64,000 nucleotides of DNA, from contig NZ_FNAN01000012.1 of NCBI RefSeq assembly GCF_900101885.1, forward strand, positions 62,001-126,000, read 5' to 3'. Source of the stretch: Dyadobacter soli (lineage in GTDB: Bacteria > Bacteroidota > Bacteroidia > Cytophagales > Spirosomataceae). The notes beneath the pieces were generated by a model. The model was not told where the DNA came from. It saw nothing but the letters and a program-made list of their open reading frames with translations, and did not search any database. Position 1 is the first letter of the stretch; each line of letters begins with the position of its first letter. Made by a program: the position numbers and the translations under genes. Positions 19,441 to 28,253 of the stretch are shown one piece after another.

Positions 19441-19869
19441 ATGCCCAAAATCAATCCTTACCTCAACTTCGACGGCGACGCCCAACAGGCTTTCGATTTC
19501 TACAAATCCGTGTTCGGCGGAGAATTCACGAGCGTTCACAAAATGGACGGTGCGCCTGGAACTGAAAATTTGCCCGAAAATGAAAAGAACCGGCTCATGC
19601 ACATTTCTTTGCAGGTAGGCGACGAGTTACTGATGGCTTCGGACATCATGCCTTCCATGGGCCAGTCGCTTACCGTGGGTAATAACAACTACATTTCCAT
19701 TTTCACCGACAGCCGCGAGCAGGCCGATCAGTATTTCAATGGCCTTTCAGTTGGCGGCGCCATCGAAATGCCGATGGAAGACCAGTTCTGGGGCGACTAC
19801 TTTGGCGCTTTCCGCGACAAGTTCGGTGTAAACTGGATGATCAACTTCCCTGCGCAACAAGGCGCATAA
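19441..19869 (+). CDS. PhnB-like VOC superfamily protein
   Basis: A 142-residue glyoxalase/bleomycin-resistance-fold protein of the PhnB (3-demethylubiquinone-9 3-methyltransferase-like) group. It opens with INPYLNFDGDAQQAFDFYKSVFGG and closes with FWGDYFGAFRDKFGVNWMIN, both hallmarks of the family. Most members have no known substrate and many lack a full metal-binding set. It is a close paralogue of the VOC protein at 30285, with matching ends. It has its own promoter element and a strong terminator, so it is transcribed alone. Confidence 0.9.
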   Translation: MPKINPYLNFDGDAQQAFDFYKSVFGGEFTSVHKMDGAPGTENLPENEKNRLMHISLQVGDELLMASDIMPSMGQSLTVGNNNYISIFTDSREQADQYFNGLSVGGAIEMPMEDQFWGDYFGAFRDKFGVNWMINFPAQQGA

Positions 19870-19889
19870 TTGTACAGTTGTAATGTCGA

Positions 19890-19925
19890 AAGGCCGGTTC
19901 CGAAGATGCGGACCGGCCTTTTTAC
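19890..19925 (+). terminator. Rho-independent terminator after the VOC gene
   Basis: AAGGCCGGT at 19890-19898 pairs perfectly with ACCGGCCTT at 19912-19920, with a 13-base loop and a run of five T. It ends the VOC gene and may also serve the convergent hydrolase gene, because the stem is flanked by A on the other side. Confidence 0.85.
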
Positions 19926-19949
19926 ATTTATAAATATGGACATGCAGCG

Positions 19950-21362
19950 CTATTCCTTATGCTGTGCAAACATCCATTCCATGATATCCTCGTTCCCAAC
20001 CTTATCCCAGATTCCATGTCCTGCAAATTCGTATTCGGTATATTTGGGCTTTCCACCGGCTTTGCGAATGGCCGCAATCATATCGCGTGAATGCGACACC
20101 GGTGCCATCTTGTCGCGGGCACCGTGGAATGCCCAAATCGGCACATTTACTAGTTTCGGGCCGTATTGAGGATCACCGCCGCCGCAAATGGGAATCGCCG
20201 CGGCGAAAAGTTCGGGGTGCACGCTGGCAAAGTGCCACGAGCCATAACCGCCACCGGAAATTCCCAGCACATAGATGCGTTTACGGTCGATCGGCAGGCG
20301 GCCCAGCAGTTCGCGCATCGTTCTGAAAACGAGTGAATCGACACTTGCATTACCATATGCACCACTGAAACCCAGCCCTTTCGGGCATTGCGGCATGAAA
20401 ACGAATGCGGGATACTTCGTCCGCGTAGGTAGTTCCATGAGGAATGGCGCGGGATCGGCCGACAGCTGCTGCATATTGTCCTTCCCGTGCGCACCTCCGT
20501 GATGCAGGCACACGATCAGCGGATATTGCTGGGTCGAATCGTAGTCGAGCGGGTTGAGCAGGCGATAAGGCAGCGAATCACCGCTTTTGTCTACAAAATG
20601 ATAATCCTCCATGGCCTTCGAACGGCGCAAATCGGCCGCTGAGGGTTTGAACGGCCTGCTGTACCGCAGCGCTTCCACCGAAAAGTTGAACCCCAGAAAC
20701 AGCAACCCGAGAAAGGCCGCCAATTTTATGAGTGCGGGTGCAGTTTGTGCAGGTGCATTGTCGGTAACCGCCAGCCGCTTGTTTTCCAGTCGAAAATGGA
20801 TGACAAAACAAACCACCGGAAGGATTCCAAAGAGCGAAATCCACCTGCTGGTCTTATCGATCAGCAGTTTTGTACCGCCCTCACCGGTTTGAAAATAGAG
20901 CACGAAAGTAATCGCCAGTAAAAGCGTGACCAACACCGTAATGGTGCCTCCAAGTCGCAACCACCGTTTTTTCCCGGCTTTTGTGAATACCAGGCTCAGC
21001 CCACAGAGCACGGCTGTCGCGAAAAGAACAGACGCTACCACATGGTAATGCTCCTGATAAAATACCCGCAGCTCACGGTTCAGGATCAGCACATGTTGGG
21101 TTAGCACAGCCGAGGTCGACATCAGGCACGCCACGGCAGCCAGCCGGTAATCGTTGTGCCACAGGTAGCGGATCAATGTCCCATCGGTAACCGCAATCAC
21201 AAAAAGAACAAGCCACATCCAGGTATCAAACGATTGCAAACCCATCATTTGAGAGCCGATAATCACCAGCGCGGTCGACTGAATTACCGACATAATGCAT
21301 GAAATCGACAAGAAGAAAATCATAAAGGAATAAAATTCCTTACTGAGCGGCTTGATAGTCAT
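19950..21362 (-). CDS. Membrane-anchored alpha/beta hydrolase (fusion)
   Basis: A 470-residue two-part protein. The first 215 residues contain about six or seven hydrophobic membrane segments with no recognised family. The C-terminal 230 residues are an esterase or prolyl-oligopeptidase-like hydrolase: PLIVCLHHGGAHGKDN forms the oxyanion-side loop, LGISGGGYGSWH is the nucleophile elbow, GARDKMAPVSHS holds the likely Asp and EFAGHGIWD the likely His. The same hydrolase type usually occurs as a stand-alone periplasmic enzyme, so the membrane domain may tether it or supply another function. Which side of the membrane the enzyme faces is not settled by the sequence. Confidence 0.75.
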   Translation of the reverse strand: MTIKPLSKEFYSFMIFFLSISCIMSVIQSTALVIIGSQMMGLQSFDTWMWLVLFVIAVTDGTLIRYLWHNDYRLAAVACLMSTSAVLTQHVLILNRELRVFYQEHYHVVASVLFATAVLCGLSLVFTKAGKKRWLRLGGTITVLVTLLLAITFVLYFQTGEGGTKLLIDKTSRWISLFGILPVVCFVIHFRLENKRLAVTDNAPAQTAPALIKLAAFLGLLFLGFNFSVEALRYSRPFKPSAADLRRSKAMEDYHFVDKSGDSLPYRLLNPLDYDSTQQYPLIVCLHHGGAHGKDNMQQLSADPAPFLMELPTRTKYPAFVFMPQCPKGLGFSGAYGNASVDSLVFRTMRELLGRLPIDRKRIYVLGISGGGYGSWHFASVHPELFAAAIPICGGGDPQYGPKLVNVPIWAFHGARDKMAPVSHSRDMIAAIRKAGGKPKYTEYEFAGHGIWDKVGNEDIMEWMFAQHKE

Positions 21363-21579
21363 GAGTGAAGGCGTTTAGTGAAGGATCTTTTTGGTATATC
21401 AATAAAGAAAACATCCGCTACGATTGCTCTTCCTGTTACACGACCGGCTGCGTCGGTATTTGGATGGCAATCGGATTCATGCAAATAATCCAAAAAGATC
21501 AACAAATATTGAATCTATTAAGTAATTTGGCCAAATGCACTTCCTCATCAATTCCTCATTTCAAAATATATTGGTTGAT

Positions 21580-23007
21580 ATGCGAAATACCGGTTTAATA
21601 ATAGCTGTACTGATATTAGTCGTAACTTATACGCTGGCACCCAAAGCAATGTCGCAATCAGCCCCAGCCGATACGCCGAGTGATTATTTCAATCGATTCA
21701 ATACCTTCACGCAAAGGAATCTCAACGAAGCTTCCGCATTAGTGTGCCTTCAAAAATTGGCTTCGAACGAAAAAGCGATCCAATCATTGCGATCTCTCAT
21801 ACACAACTCCTACGCGCAAGTTGTAATAAACCGGTCTTTTTCTCCCGGGACCGACAGCGCGGTAATCAGGGAGCGCATGCAGGTTCGAAATTTCAATAAA
21901 AACCTGTTAATCAAGATTATGGAGGATACCAGCAAGGTATTGACGCACACTATAAACCCGCTTTTTCTCTATTCAAAAACGGAAGATGCGGCAAACGACA
22001 ATGCGAAACTGGCCAGTCTGACCGAGCAATTTATCCAGGAAGAATTGTCCGATGCTGATATTTATTCGAACCGTGCAGGGCGATATGGGTTGATGATTTA
22101 CGGAAAAATCAATTCAATTCCTGATTTGAAACCGCTATCCGGAAAGCTGTTTCAAAATTTATATAACCACCTTGAAAAAGGGCAAATACCCGCTTTGGAA
22201 ACGTCCGATCGTTTCAAGGCCGAGGAGCGTGCATGGTTCAGGTATTTGTTTGCTTATGCAAATTATATTCAATCGGAAAAGGAAAGTGATTCGAATAAAA
22301 AGAAGGCTTACCTAAAAAAAGCATTCGATTACAGCCCGGATCTCGCCGATATTAATCGAAAGTCGGCCTATTTCTATGATATGCATTTAATGCTGGAAAA
22401 AGAAAAAGATTCGTTCCAGGAAGATTACCTCGCATTTCTGACCGACCACGCTTCGGGCCACGATGATCTGCTTTCTATTTTGTTGCAAATCACATTACAG
22501 CAACCTGAGTACAAGTCAAAGCTCAAATCGGCATATGTTAATGCAAAAGGGAATGAGGCCAGTTTTGGTAAATACTGGATGGAAAATGTAAACCGAAATG
22601 CTAAAATGGCCCCTCCTATTTCGCTATCGATGCTGGACAAATCGAAGTTTTCGAGCAAAGCCGGCACCGGTAAATGGCTCTTGGTCGATTTTTGGGGAAC
22701 ATGGTGCGGACCGTGCCGCGCCGAACATCCCGATATGCAGAAATTCTACGATTCGACCATTAAAACCAATACCGACAAAATCACGTTTCTGACCATAGCC
22801 TGCCGCGATACCGAGGAGAAAGTGACAAGCTACATGACGGAAAAGCAATTTTCCTTCCCGGTAGCGATGTCAGACAACCAGATTGAAAAGACTTACAAAG
22901 TGGCCGGTTATCCTATTAAACTGCTCGTGACACCGGAGGGAAAATACTTGATCGTGCCTTTCGGTGCGGATTGGATCAGTTTCGTGAAGCATTACGCCGA
23001 CCTTTAA
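21580..23007 (+). CDS. TlpA-like thioredoxin-domain protein, exported
   Basis: The start at 21580 (MRNTGLIIAVLIL) gives a 475-residue protein with an N-terminal signal or anchor. Residues 30-325 are helical with no recognised domain, a layout seen in other Bacteroidota TlpA relatives. The C-terminal 140 residues are a thioredoxin fold with WLLVDFWGTWCGPCRAEH; the redox-active WCGPC lies near 375-379. The cis-Pro loop is seen in VAGYPIKLLV. It is probably a periplasmic disulfide reductase or thiol-oxidoreductase. It is convergent with the VWA gene, 6 bases away. An extra 15 residues upstream are possible but less likely because they precede the hydrophobic core. Confidence 0.85.
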   Translation: MRNTGLIIAVLILVVTYTLAPKAMSQSAPADTPSDYFNRFNTFTQRNLNEASALVCLQKLASNEKAIQSLRSLIHNSYAQVVINRSFSPGTDSAVIRERMQVRNFNKNLLIKIMEDTSKVLTHTINPLFLYSKTEDAANDNAKLASLTEQFIQEELSDADIYSNRAGRYGLMIYGKINSIPDLKPLSGKLFQNLYNHLEKGQIPALETSDRFKAEERAWFRYLFAYANYIQSEKESDSNKKKAYLKKAFDYSPDLADINRKSAYFYDMHLMLEKEKDSFQEDYLAFLTDHASGHDDLLSILLQITLQQPEYKSKLKSAYVNAKGNEASFGKYWMENVNRNAKMAPPISLSMLDKSKFSSKAGTGKWLLVDFWGTWCGPCRAEHPDMQKFYDSTIKTNTDKITFLTIACRDTEEKVTSYMTEKQFSFPVAMSDNQIEKTYKVAGYPIKLLVTPEGKYLIVPFGADWISFVKHYADL

Positions 23008-23013
23008 CGGGCA

Positions 23014-25827
23014 TTATCTTCCGGCCAGCTTCTTGGCCTGGGCTTCCAGGATCAGTTGCAAATCGGCGCTGGCGTCGGTTACGTGTGCGTAGGAACCCAT
23101 GCCCAGTTCGCTCAGTTTTTTGAGTTTCTGGCCGGTGTGTTCGTTGCGCCCGAAGGTGAAAACGCTCAGGTATACATCCTGCCGTGCATTCTGGCGGATC
23201 ATATCCATCACCTCGGCGCTGACCGGAAATTCGCCGTCGGTGGCGAGTACAATGCGGTTGTTACCGGCACGGATGTATTGTTTATTCGCCGTTTTGTAGG
23301 CGAGTTTAATGCCTTCGTTGCCGTCCGTATCGCCGTCGGATTGCAGCAGGTCGATCATCCGTGAGATTTCCGAAGCCTTTGCACCCGAGGTCGGTTTGAG
23401 TACCACCCTCGCCTTACCCGAATAAAGGACGATCGAAATCATATCCTCCGGCCGCACGAGCGTGAGCAGCGATTTAATGGAGCGTTTCAGCAGCGGCAAC
23501 TTGTAAGGCGAATTCATCGACGACGACACATCCAGCAAAAGCACCATATTATTAGGCGCAAAGCCGTCCAGCGAGCGGGTAACGTTTTGCAACTGCGCAT
23601 TACGGTCCACATACACGGTATCCACGCGTAAGCGCTCCACGTACACGGTATCGCGCGTCACCTGTGCAACGGGCTCGGCCTCGTTCGTGAGCGGGCGCAC
23701 ATCCTCGCGTGCGGGAGGCTGCTGGGTTGCAGGCACTTCCGCATTGTTCGTTTTGACTTGTGCAATATCCTCTACCCGATTTTCGCGCGGCTTTTCGACA
23801 GGCTTTTCAACCTTCGGCTCGTCCACTTTTGCCGGCGGTGCGGCAGGTTTCTGAGGCGATGTGCGCCGGAATGCGAAAACATCAGGTTGGTTAATGGTTT
23901 TCAAAAGGCCGGCCTTGGAGAGCTCTATGAAATTGTTGTATTCATAAACCAGCTCATTGTTATAGAAATAATAAAACGATTCGTAGGGATGCGCCGCGTA
24001 ACCCGAAGTCGCGGGCTTGTATTGCTGCACTTTTTCCGCAAACCGGCCCGCATTGGCACCCAGGTCTTCATAAGGCGTATACGGACAAAGCCCGTTGTTG
24101 CGGCCGTAGCGTTGGAGCCCTTTCATGTTTTTGTATTCGTCGGCGATCAGCTGGCGGCTGTCGGCTTCGAGATTGGCCGTTTCGGGGAGCTTGGATGTTT
24201 CGCCTTTCAGGTAATCGCGCATGCCGAACATCACGTCGTGGCCATTGTCCATGGTTCTCAGCATGGCATTGCCGGCGATGTACCAGGAGCTCGTCGGTGT
24301 GGCATTCGGGTAGCTTTCGTGAATGCGGCGGATGTCGTTGTAAAGCAGCTCTTTCTTTTGGTCCAGTATGTCGAAAAGAACGAGGTAGCGATCGAGGATG
24401 GCGTCGGAGCGTTTCAGCTGATCTTGCAGGTATTGTTTTTCGGAAGTATAGCGGATCAATTCGATGCTCAGGCCGTCCATTTCCTTTAAAATATTCATCA
24501 ACACCTCCGCCTGGCCGGTCACCGACTTGCGGTAAGGCTCCGGAATCGCCGTGCTGGCATTCAGGAGCAAGGTATATTCGGAAGAGGGCAGTTTGAAATC
24601 TTCGTGCGAATAGCTGAGATTCGCCCTTTTCTGTGCTTTGGCCGGGTCGCGGTAGTATTCCGCAGAGCTCTGATAATTGCGCACGATCATTTGCAGCAAA
24701 TGCATTTGCCGCAGCGACTGGTTGATCCAGTCCACATATTGATTCAAGGTTTTGATCACCGCCGCACTGGCAGGGGCAGCCGCCTTTTTCACATTCAATG
24801 GTTGAAAAGACTTGTCCTGAAATGGCGGCGTGCCTTTGCTTGCAGCAGCAACATCAGAAGCGTCCGCGACTCTCATAACCGGGCTGAAAAAAGGATAATT
24901 CAGCAGCAAATGCCCCGGCTTGCTATACCCGACAAATGCCTTGTAAAATTCGAGCATATCATGGTTAAACTGCTCTACCAGCGACAGATACACCGCGTTA
25001 CCATGTTCCGCAGACTGCTGCGCGGCGAAGTTATGATCGTCCAGCGCCCGCCGTTTGATATCCTGCATCGACGCCAGCGCCGATTTGAAAGTACCTACCA
25101 TATCCGAGGCGGGGTATTGTAGTTGCGAAGCCGTATTTCCAATGGTCGCCAGCGCCTTTTCGTCGTCCAGCATGCTCTGCCGCACGAGCGCCGTCGGCCA
25201 CTCCGCTTTTGTCTCCGCATTCAAATAATAGGGCAATGCGTCCAGCAAACGCTGCTGGGCGGCAATGACCTCGCCCATTGCCTTTTCCGTCACAATGTAA
25301 GGATCAGTAGCCGGGCGGTTCTGAACGCCCGCATAAACCTGCCTGATTTGCGTATACAATGCATTTTTATCATGCGCATAACGTTCGAAAAGCGACTGCA
25401 TTTCCGTGACGAGCGCGTCGGATTTTTTCAGATTGTTGCGTTCGTAATCCTTTAAACGCACATAAGTTTCAAGCGATTTGCAGGTTTCATCCAGCTTATT
25501 GAGCACGTTCCAGACGTTTTCCAGACCTGCATTTAACTGCTTTCGCTTACCCGCCTCGATACCCAAGCCAGGCAATGCCTTTTTGTAATAATATTCTTCC
25601 AAAGGCCCCGACGACGGCAAACGCAAACCATAGTCTGCTTTTTTACGGTAACGGCTCACATCGTCCTGGTAGGTTTGCAGCATCTTGAACCGCCGGATAA
25701 CTTGCTCCGACGATTGGCTCAAAAATTCAATGTAATGGTTCAATGAAGTCTGCGGCGCTTCCTGCTGCGCGGCGACCGGGCTAATGATGAATGCTAAAAA
25801 AACGAGCAGGATGAAAAATTGCCTCAT
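23014..25827 (-). CDS. Exported VWA-domain protein with duplicated helical domain
   Basis: A 937-residue protein with a signal peptide (MRQFFILLVFLAFIISPVAAQ). Two similar, mostly helical segments of about 320 residues follow (roughly 28-340 and 360-680). Matching landmarks include LKKSDALVTEMQSLFERY in the first and LKRSDAILDRYLVLFD in the second. A Pro/Glu/Lys-rich linker occupies about 690-750, and a von Willebrand A domain about 759-930. The metal-ion site looks complete: DVSSSMN near 766, a Thr in DGDTDGNEG and the Asp in LATDGEF. VWA domains mediate metal-dependent protein contacts. The helical repeat was not recognised. The gene appears monocistronic; its partner is unknown. Confidence 0.85.
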   Translation of the reverse strand: MRQFFILLVFLAFIISPVAAQQEAPQTSLNHYIEFLSQSSEQVIRRFKMLQTYQDDVSRYRKKADYGLRLPSSGPLEEYYYKKALPGLGIEAGKRKQLNAGLENVWNVLNKLDETCKSLETYVRLKDYERNNLKKSDALVTEMQSLFERYAHDKNALYTQIRQVYAGVQNRPATDPYIVTEKAMGEVIAAQQRLLDALPYYLNAETKAEWPTALVRQSMLDDEKALATIGNTASQLQYPASDMVGTFKSALASMQDIKRRALDDHNFAAQQSAEHGNAVYLSLVEQFNHDMLEFYKAFVGYSKPGHLLLNYPFFSPVMRVADASDVAAASKGTPPFQDKSFQPLNVKKAAAPASAAVIKTLNQYVDWINQSLRQMHLLQMIVRNYQSSAEYYRDPAKAQKRANLSYSHEDFKLPSSEYTLLLNASTAIPEPYRKSVTGQAEVLMNILKEMDGLSIELIRYTSEKQYLQDQLKRSDAILDRYLVLFDILDQKKELLYNDIRRIHESYPNATPTSSWYIAGNAMLRTMDNGHDVMFGMRDYLKGETSKLPETANLEADSRQLIADEYKNMKGLQRYGRNNGLCPYTPYEDLGANAGRFAEKVQQYKPATSGYAAHPYESFYYFYNNELVYEYNNFIELSKAGLLKTINQPDVFAFRRTSPQKPAAPPAKVDEPKVEKPVEKPRENRVEDIAQVKTNNAEVPATQQPPAREDVRPLTNEAEPVAQVTRDTVYVERLRVDTVYVDRNAQLQNVTRSLDGFAPNNMVLLLDVSSSMNSPYKLPLLKRSIKSLLTLVRPEDMISIVLYSGKARVVLKPTSGAKASEISRMIDLLQSDGDTDGNEGIKLAYKTANKQYIRAGNNRIVLATDGEFPVSAEVMDMIRQNARQDVYLSVFTFGRNEHTGQKLKKLSELGMGSYAHVTDASADLQLILEAQAKKLAGR

Positions 25828-25932
25828 ACGTAAACTTCTGGAAGTATGTGTGTTAACAGATGTGCGAAGGTCGGGATTTTTGCGCGTAATCCGTCGCTGT
25901 ACATACTTCCGAAAAATAAGTCAGGTGCAGCG

Positions 25933-26466
25933 CTATTTCTCTTTGGTAAAGATAAAGTAATTGCGAACATGGCTATGACGTTCGTCGGCAGCGAGTTCGA
26001 TTTCTTTGGAAGTCATGTCCAGCTGTTGCACTCCGTTGAAGTTTTCGATCGAAATACGAAATTTCATTGAGCCATCTTTTTCAAGCGCATTGGAAATATC
26101 AGTCTCTTTAAACGTGTCGCTGTAAAAATAAATATCCGCCAGACTGACATCCTTGCCGTCAAGCGATAGTATGTCCAGTTTCCAGGTTCCCTTAACAGCC
26201 GGAAAGTGGTTCGTCAGGTCGTAACTGATAAAAGTTTTATCGGCGAAAAACTCGTAAGCAATCGTCCCCGGGTTGATCGTACCCTTTTTAATCCAATTGC
26301 CGTCACCGCGCTTTTTCCATTCGGTAGCGCCTCCTTTGAGTTTCCAGTAACCCATCAGGGCCGCATTATTGGACTCGGGGGCTTTTTCTTTCTCTTCACT
26401 GCATCCCGCGCTCACATTCAGCAAGCCGCAAAACGTCATTACTACATAAAATACCAGCTTTTTCAT
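25933..26466 (-). CDS. Lipoprotein, lipocalin-like
   Basis: The start at 26466 (MKKLVFYVVMTFCGLL) gives 177 residues with a good lipobox (SAGC) and a charged spacer. The mature part begins LMGYWKLKGGATEWKK and has GTIAYEFFADKTFISYD and KGTWKLDI. This run of strands resembles the lipocalin-like domains common in Bacteroidota lipoproteins, where the first GxW motif opens the barrel. The ligand is unknown. It is a single gene just upstream of the VWA gene on the same strand, with about 105 bp between, so a functional pairing is possible but unproven. Confidence 0.7.
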   Translation of the reverse strand: MKKLVFYVVMTFCGLLNVSAGCSEEKEKAPESNNAALMGYWKLKGGATEWKKRGDGNWIKKGTINPGTIAYEFFADKTFISYDLTNHFPAVKGTWKLDILSLDGKDVSLADIYFYSDTFKETDISNALEKDGSMKFRISIENFNGVQQLDMTSKEIELAADERHSHVRNYFIFTKEK

Positions 26467-26571
26467 AGCAAAACACATTTAGACATTTGAAATACCCCGG
26501 GCATTGACCCGACGAATTCAAAGCTAAATGTGCAAACGGCCGGTTTCAACCAGCAATCGACGAGCGACGTT

Positions 26572-27381
26572 TTAAATAGACAAATGAGGCGTTTGCTGAC
26601 CGCCCGGTTGCAGGTAACTGGTAATTTCCGAAATATCGACTTTCAACATCCGGCTTTTGAAAAGGTCGGCTTTGTATTTGAAAATGAAGTTGCGCAAAGA
26701 CATGCCGGTCTGGTTGAGCACACAGAGATTGGCGACGTCCTCAGAAATATTGAAACGCATGAGCAGTTCAGGCACGCGGATGTTCTTGTTCTGGTGCAGT
26801 TCCTGCCGCAGGTAATCGATGATAGCCCCGGCCAGGCGTTGCCGCGAAGTGGTTTCTTCCACTTTTTTACTCTCGAAATTATTCCTTGCTAAAATCGTCA
26901 CAATCAGATCGATACTACCTCGGATCAGCTTGTTATGCGACGTCGGTTGCTGGGTTATTTCAAAAAGGATCTGGTTGATCAGGTAAGTGATGGTTTGGGC
27001 GTCGCGCTCGTTTTGCAGCGGTTTGCCCTGGGTAAGGCGTACGCCGTCGCAGAGGTGTTCGGCTTGTTTGTAAATGTCGGCAAAGTCGGGACTGAACTCC
27101 TTTTTCTGCAAAAAATCATCGGAGAGCCAGGTATCGAATGCGATGATGAAGATCTCGGCGCTGCTGTCTTCCTGGAAAATCGGATGCTGGCCGGGGCAGA
27201 GCAAAATGACACCTTGCTCGGCATAATCCCATAGTTTTCCATCCAGACTAAAATGCCCCTCGCCGCTGCGGATGAAGATAATGCGGTAATGCGGGGTCAG
27301 ATCATTGTGGGTTTCCCAAACGCGGGTTTTACTTTGAAGCACATGGTACTTCTTGTGGGCATTGAATTGAATCACTGACAT
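26572..27381 (-). CDS. AraC-family regulator with incomplete second HTH
   Basis: The start at 27381 is supported by a strong AGGAGG a few bases upstream, rare in this phylum. The 269-residue product has an N-terminal cupin-like sensor domain (HYRIIFIRSGEGHFSLDG, about 25-110) and a helical linker. The first HTH of an AraC domain lies at about 205-250 (VPELLMRFNISEDVANL, then TGMSLRNFIFKYK). The second HTH starts normally (ISEITSYLQ) but the protein ends 16 residues later. The usual FxxxFKKxxGxTPxxYR ending is missing, so DNA binding may be weak or altered. It lies upstream of, and on the same strand as, a lipocalin-like lipoprotein gene. Confidence 0.75.
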   Translation of the reverse strand: MSVIQFNAHKKYHVLQSKTRVWETHNDLTPHYRIIFIRSGEGHFSLDGKLWDYAEQGVILLCPGQHPIFQEDSSAEIFIIAFDTWLSDDFLQKKEFSPDFADIYKQAEHLCDGVRLTQGKPLQNERDAQTITYLINQILFEITQQPTSHNKLIRGSIDLIVTILARNNFESKKVEETTSRQRLAGAIIDYLRQELHQNKNIRVPELLMRFNISEDVANLCVLNQTGMSLRNFIFKYKADLFKSRMLKVDISEITSYLQPGGQQTPHLSI

Positions 27382-27506
27382 AACACGAACCTCCTGCTGT
27401 TTGGCCCTAATTTGGGCAAGCGGTCTTTGGAATGAAAATGCAAATCGCGGAACGCCGGTTTTCGGGGGCTGAAACGCCAATTTTAAATGCAGAAGTCAAC
27501 AAGGGG

Positions 27507-28253
27507 TTATTTGCCCAACCAGTTTTTAAACTCGGTCATGCGCTCCGAACTCACATAAATTTCCTGGGTAGCAGCCGGGTTCAGGTCGATTTTCAGCTTT
27601 CCGGCCGACATCGCATGCATTTCGCGGATCGCGTGGAGCGATAGCAGCATGTTTCGGTTAATGCGGAAAAACTCCGCCGGGTCGAGCATTTGCGAGAGCT
27701 TTTCGAGGCTGTACTCCACCGCGAAATGCCGCCCATCGAACAGCCGCAGGAAAGTGGCCCGTTCTTCGATCGTGAAATAGGCGATTTCGGAAGTTTTAAA
27801 GGTAAATATCCGCGGGCCGGCGGTTACCAGGAAGCGGTCTTTGTATTTCTCCGGCGAATGCGCGCTTTTCTCCGGTTGCGGGCCGCCGTTGGCGCTGATC
27901 TTCCGGAATTTGTTCAGCGATGCCTGCAATTCCAGCGGGTTAATGGGTTTGAGCAGGTAATCGATGCTGTGCACTTTGAATGCGCGGAGGAGGTAATCGT
28001 CGAATGCGGTCGTGAAAATGACCGGGATAAGCAGGTCCAGGCTTTCGATGATTTTGAAACCATTATCATCTTCGAGGTGAATATCGAGGAAAATAAGGTC
28101 GGGCTGCGTGTTCGACTTGTTTTGCAGCCAGGCAATGGTTTCAAAAACAGAAGGGATAATGCCCAGGACGCGAATGCTCGGATCGATATTGCGGATCAGG
28201 TTCTGTAAACGCTCCGCACTCAGTTCCTCGTCCTCGACAATCAGTACATTCAT
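27507..28253 (-). CDS. LytTR-family response regulator
   Basis: A 248-residue protein: a receiver domain at 1-120 with the phospho-acceptor Asp near 57 (PDLIFLDIHLED), the acidic pair in IVEDEE, and the conserved Lys in SIDYLLKPINPLE. A LytTR DNA-binding domain follows at about 140-245 (YFTIEERATFLRL, then FFRINRNMLLSLHAI). It forms an operon with the histidine kinase upstream, overlapping it by 4 bases (ATGA), which is typical for translational coupling. The targets are not visible. It should bind DNA as a dimer on phosphorylation by its partner. Confidence 0.92.
   Translation of the reverse strand: MNVLIVEDEELSAERLQNLIRNIDPSIRVLGIIPSVFETIAWLQNKSNTQPDLIFLDIHLEDDNGFKIIESLDLLIPVIFTTAFDDYLLRAFKVHSIDYLLKPINPLELQASLNKFRKISANGGPQPEKSAHSPEKYKDRFLVTAGPRIFTFKTSEIAYFTIEERATFLRLFDGRHFAVEYSLEKLSQMLDPAEFFRINRNMLLSLHAIREMHAMSAGKLKIDLNPAATQEIYVSSERMTEFKNWLGK

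Noticed and set aside
23758..25455. Several long plus-strand readings opposite the VWA gene
   Set aside because: They lack family motifs and are broken into several pieces, while the minus strand is a single coherent 937-residue protein.
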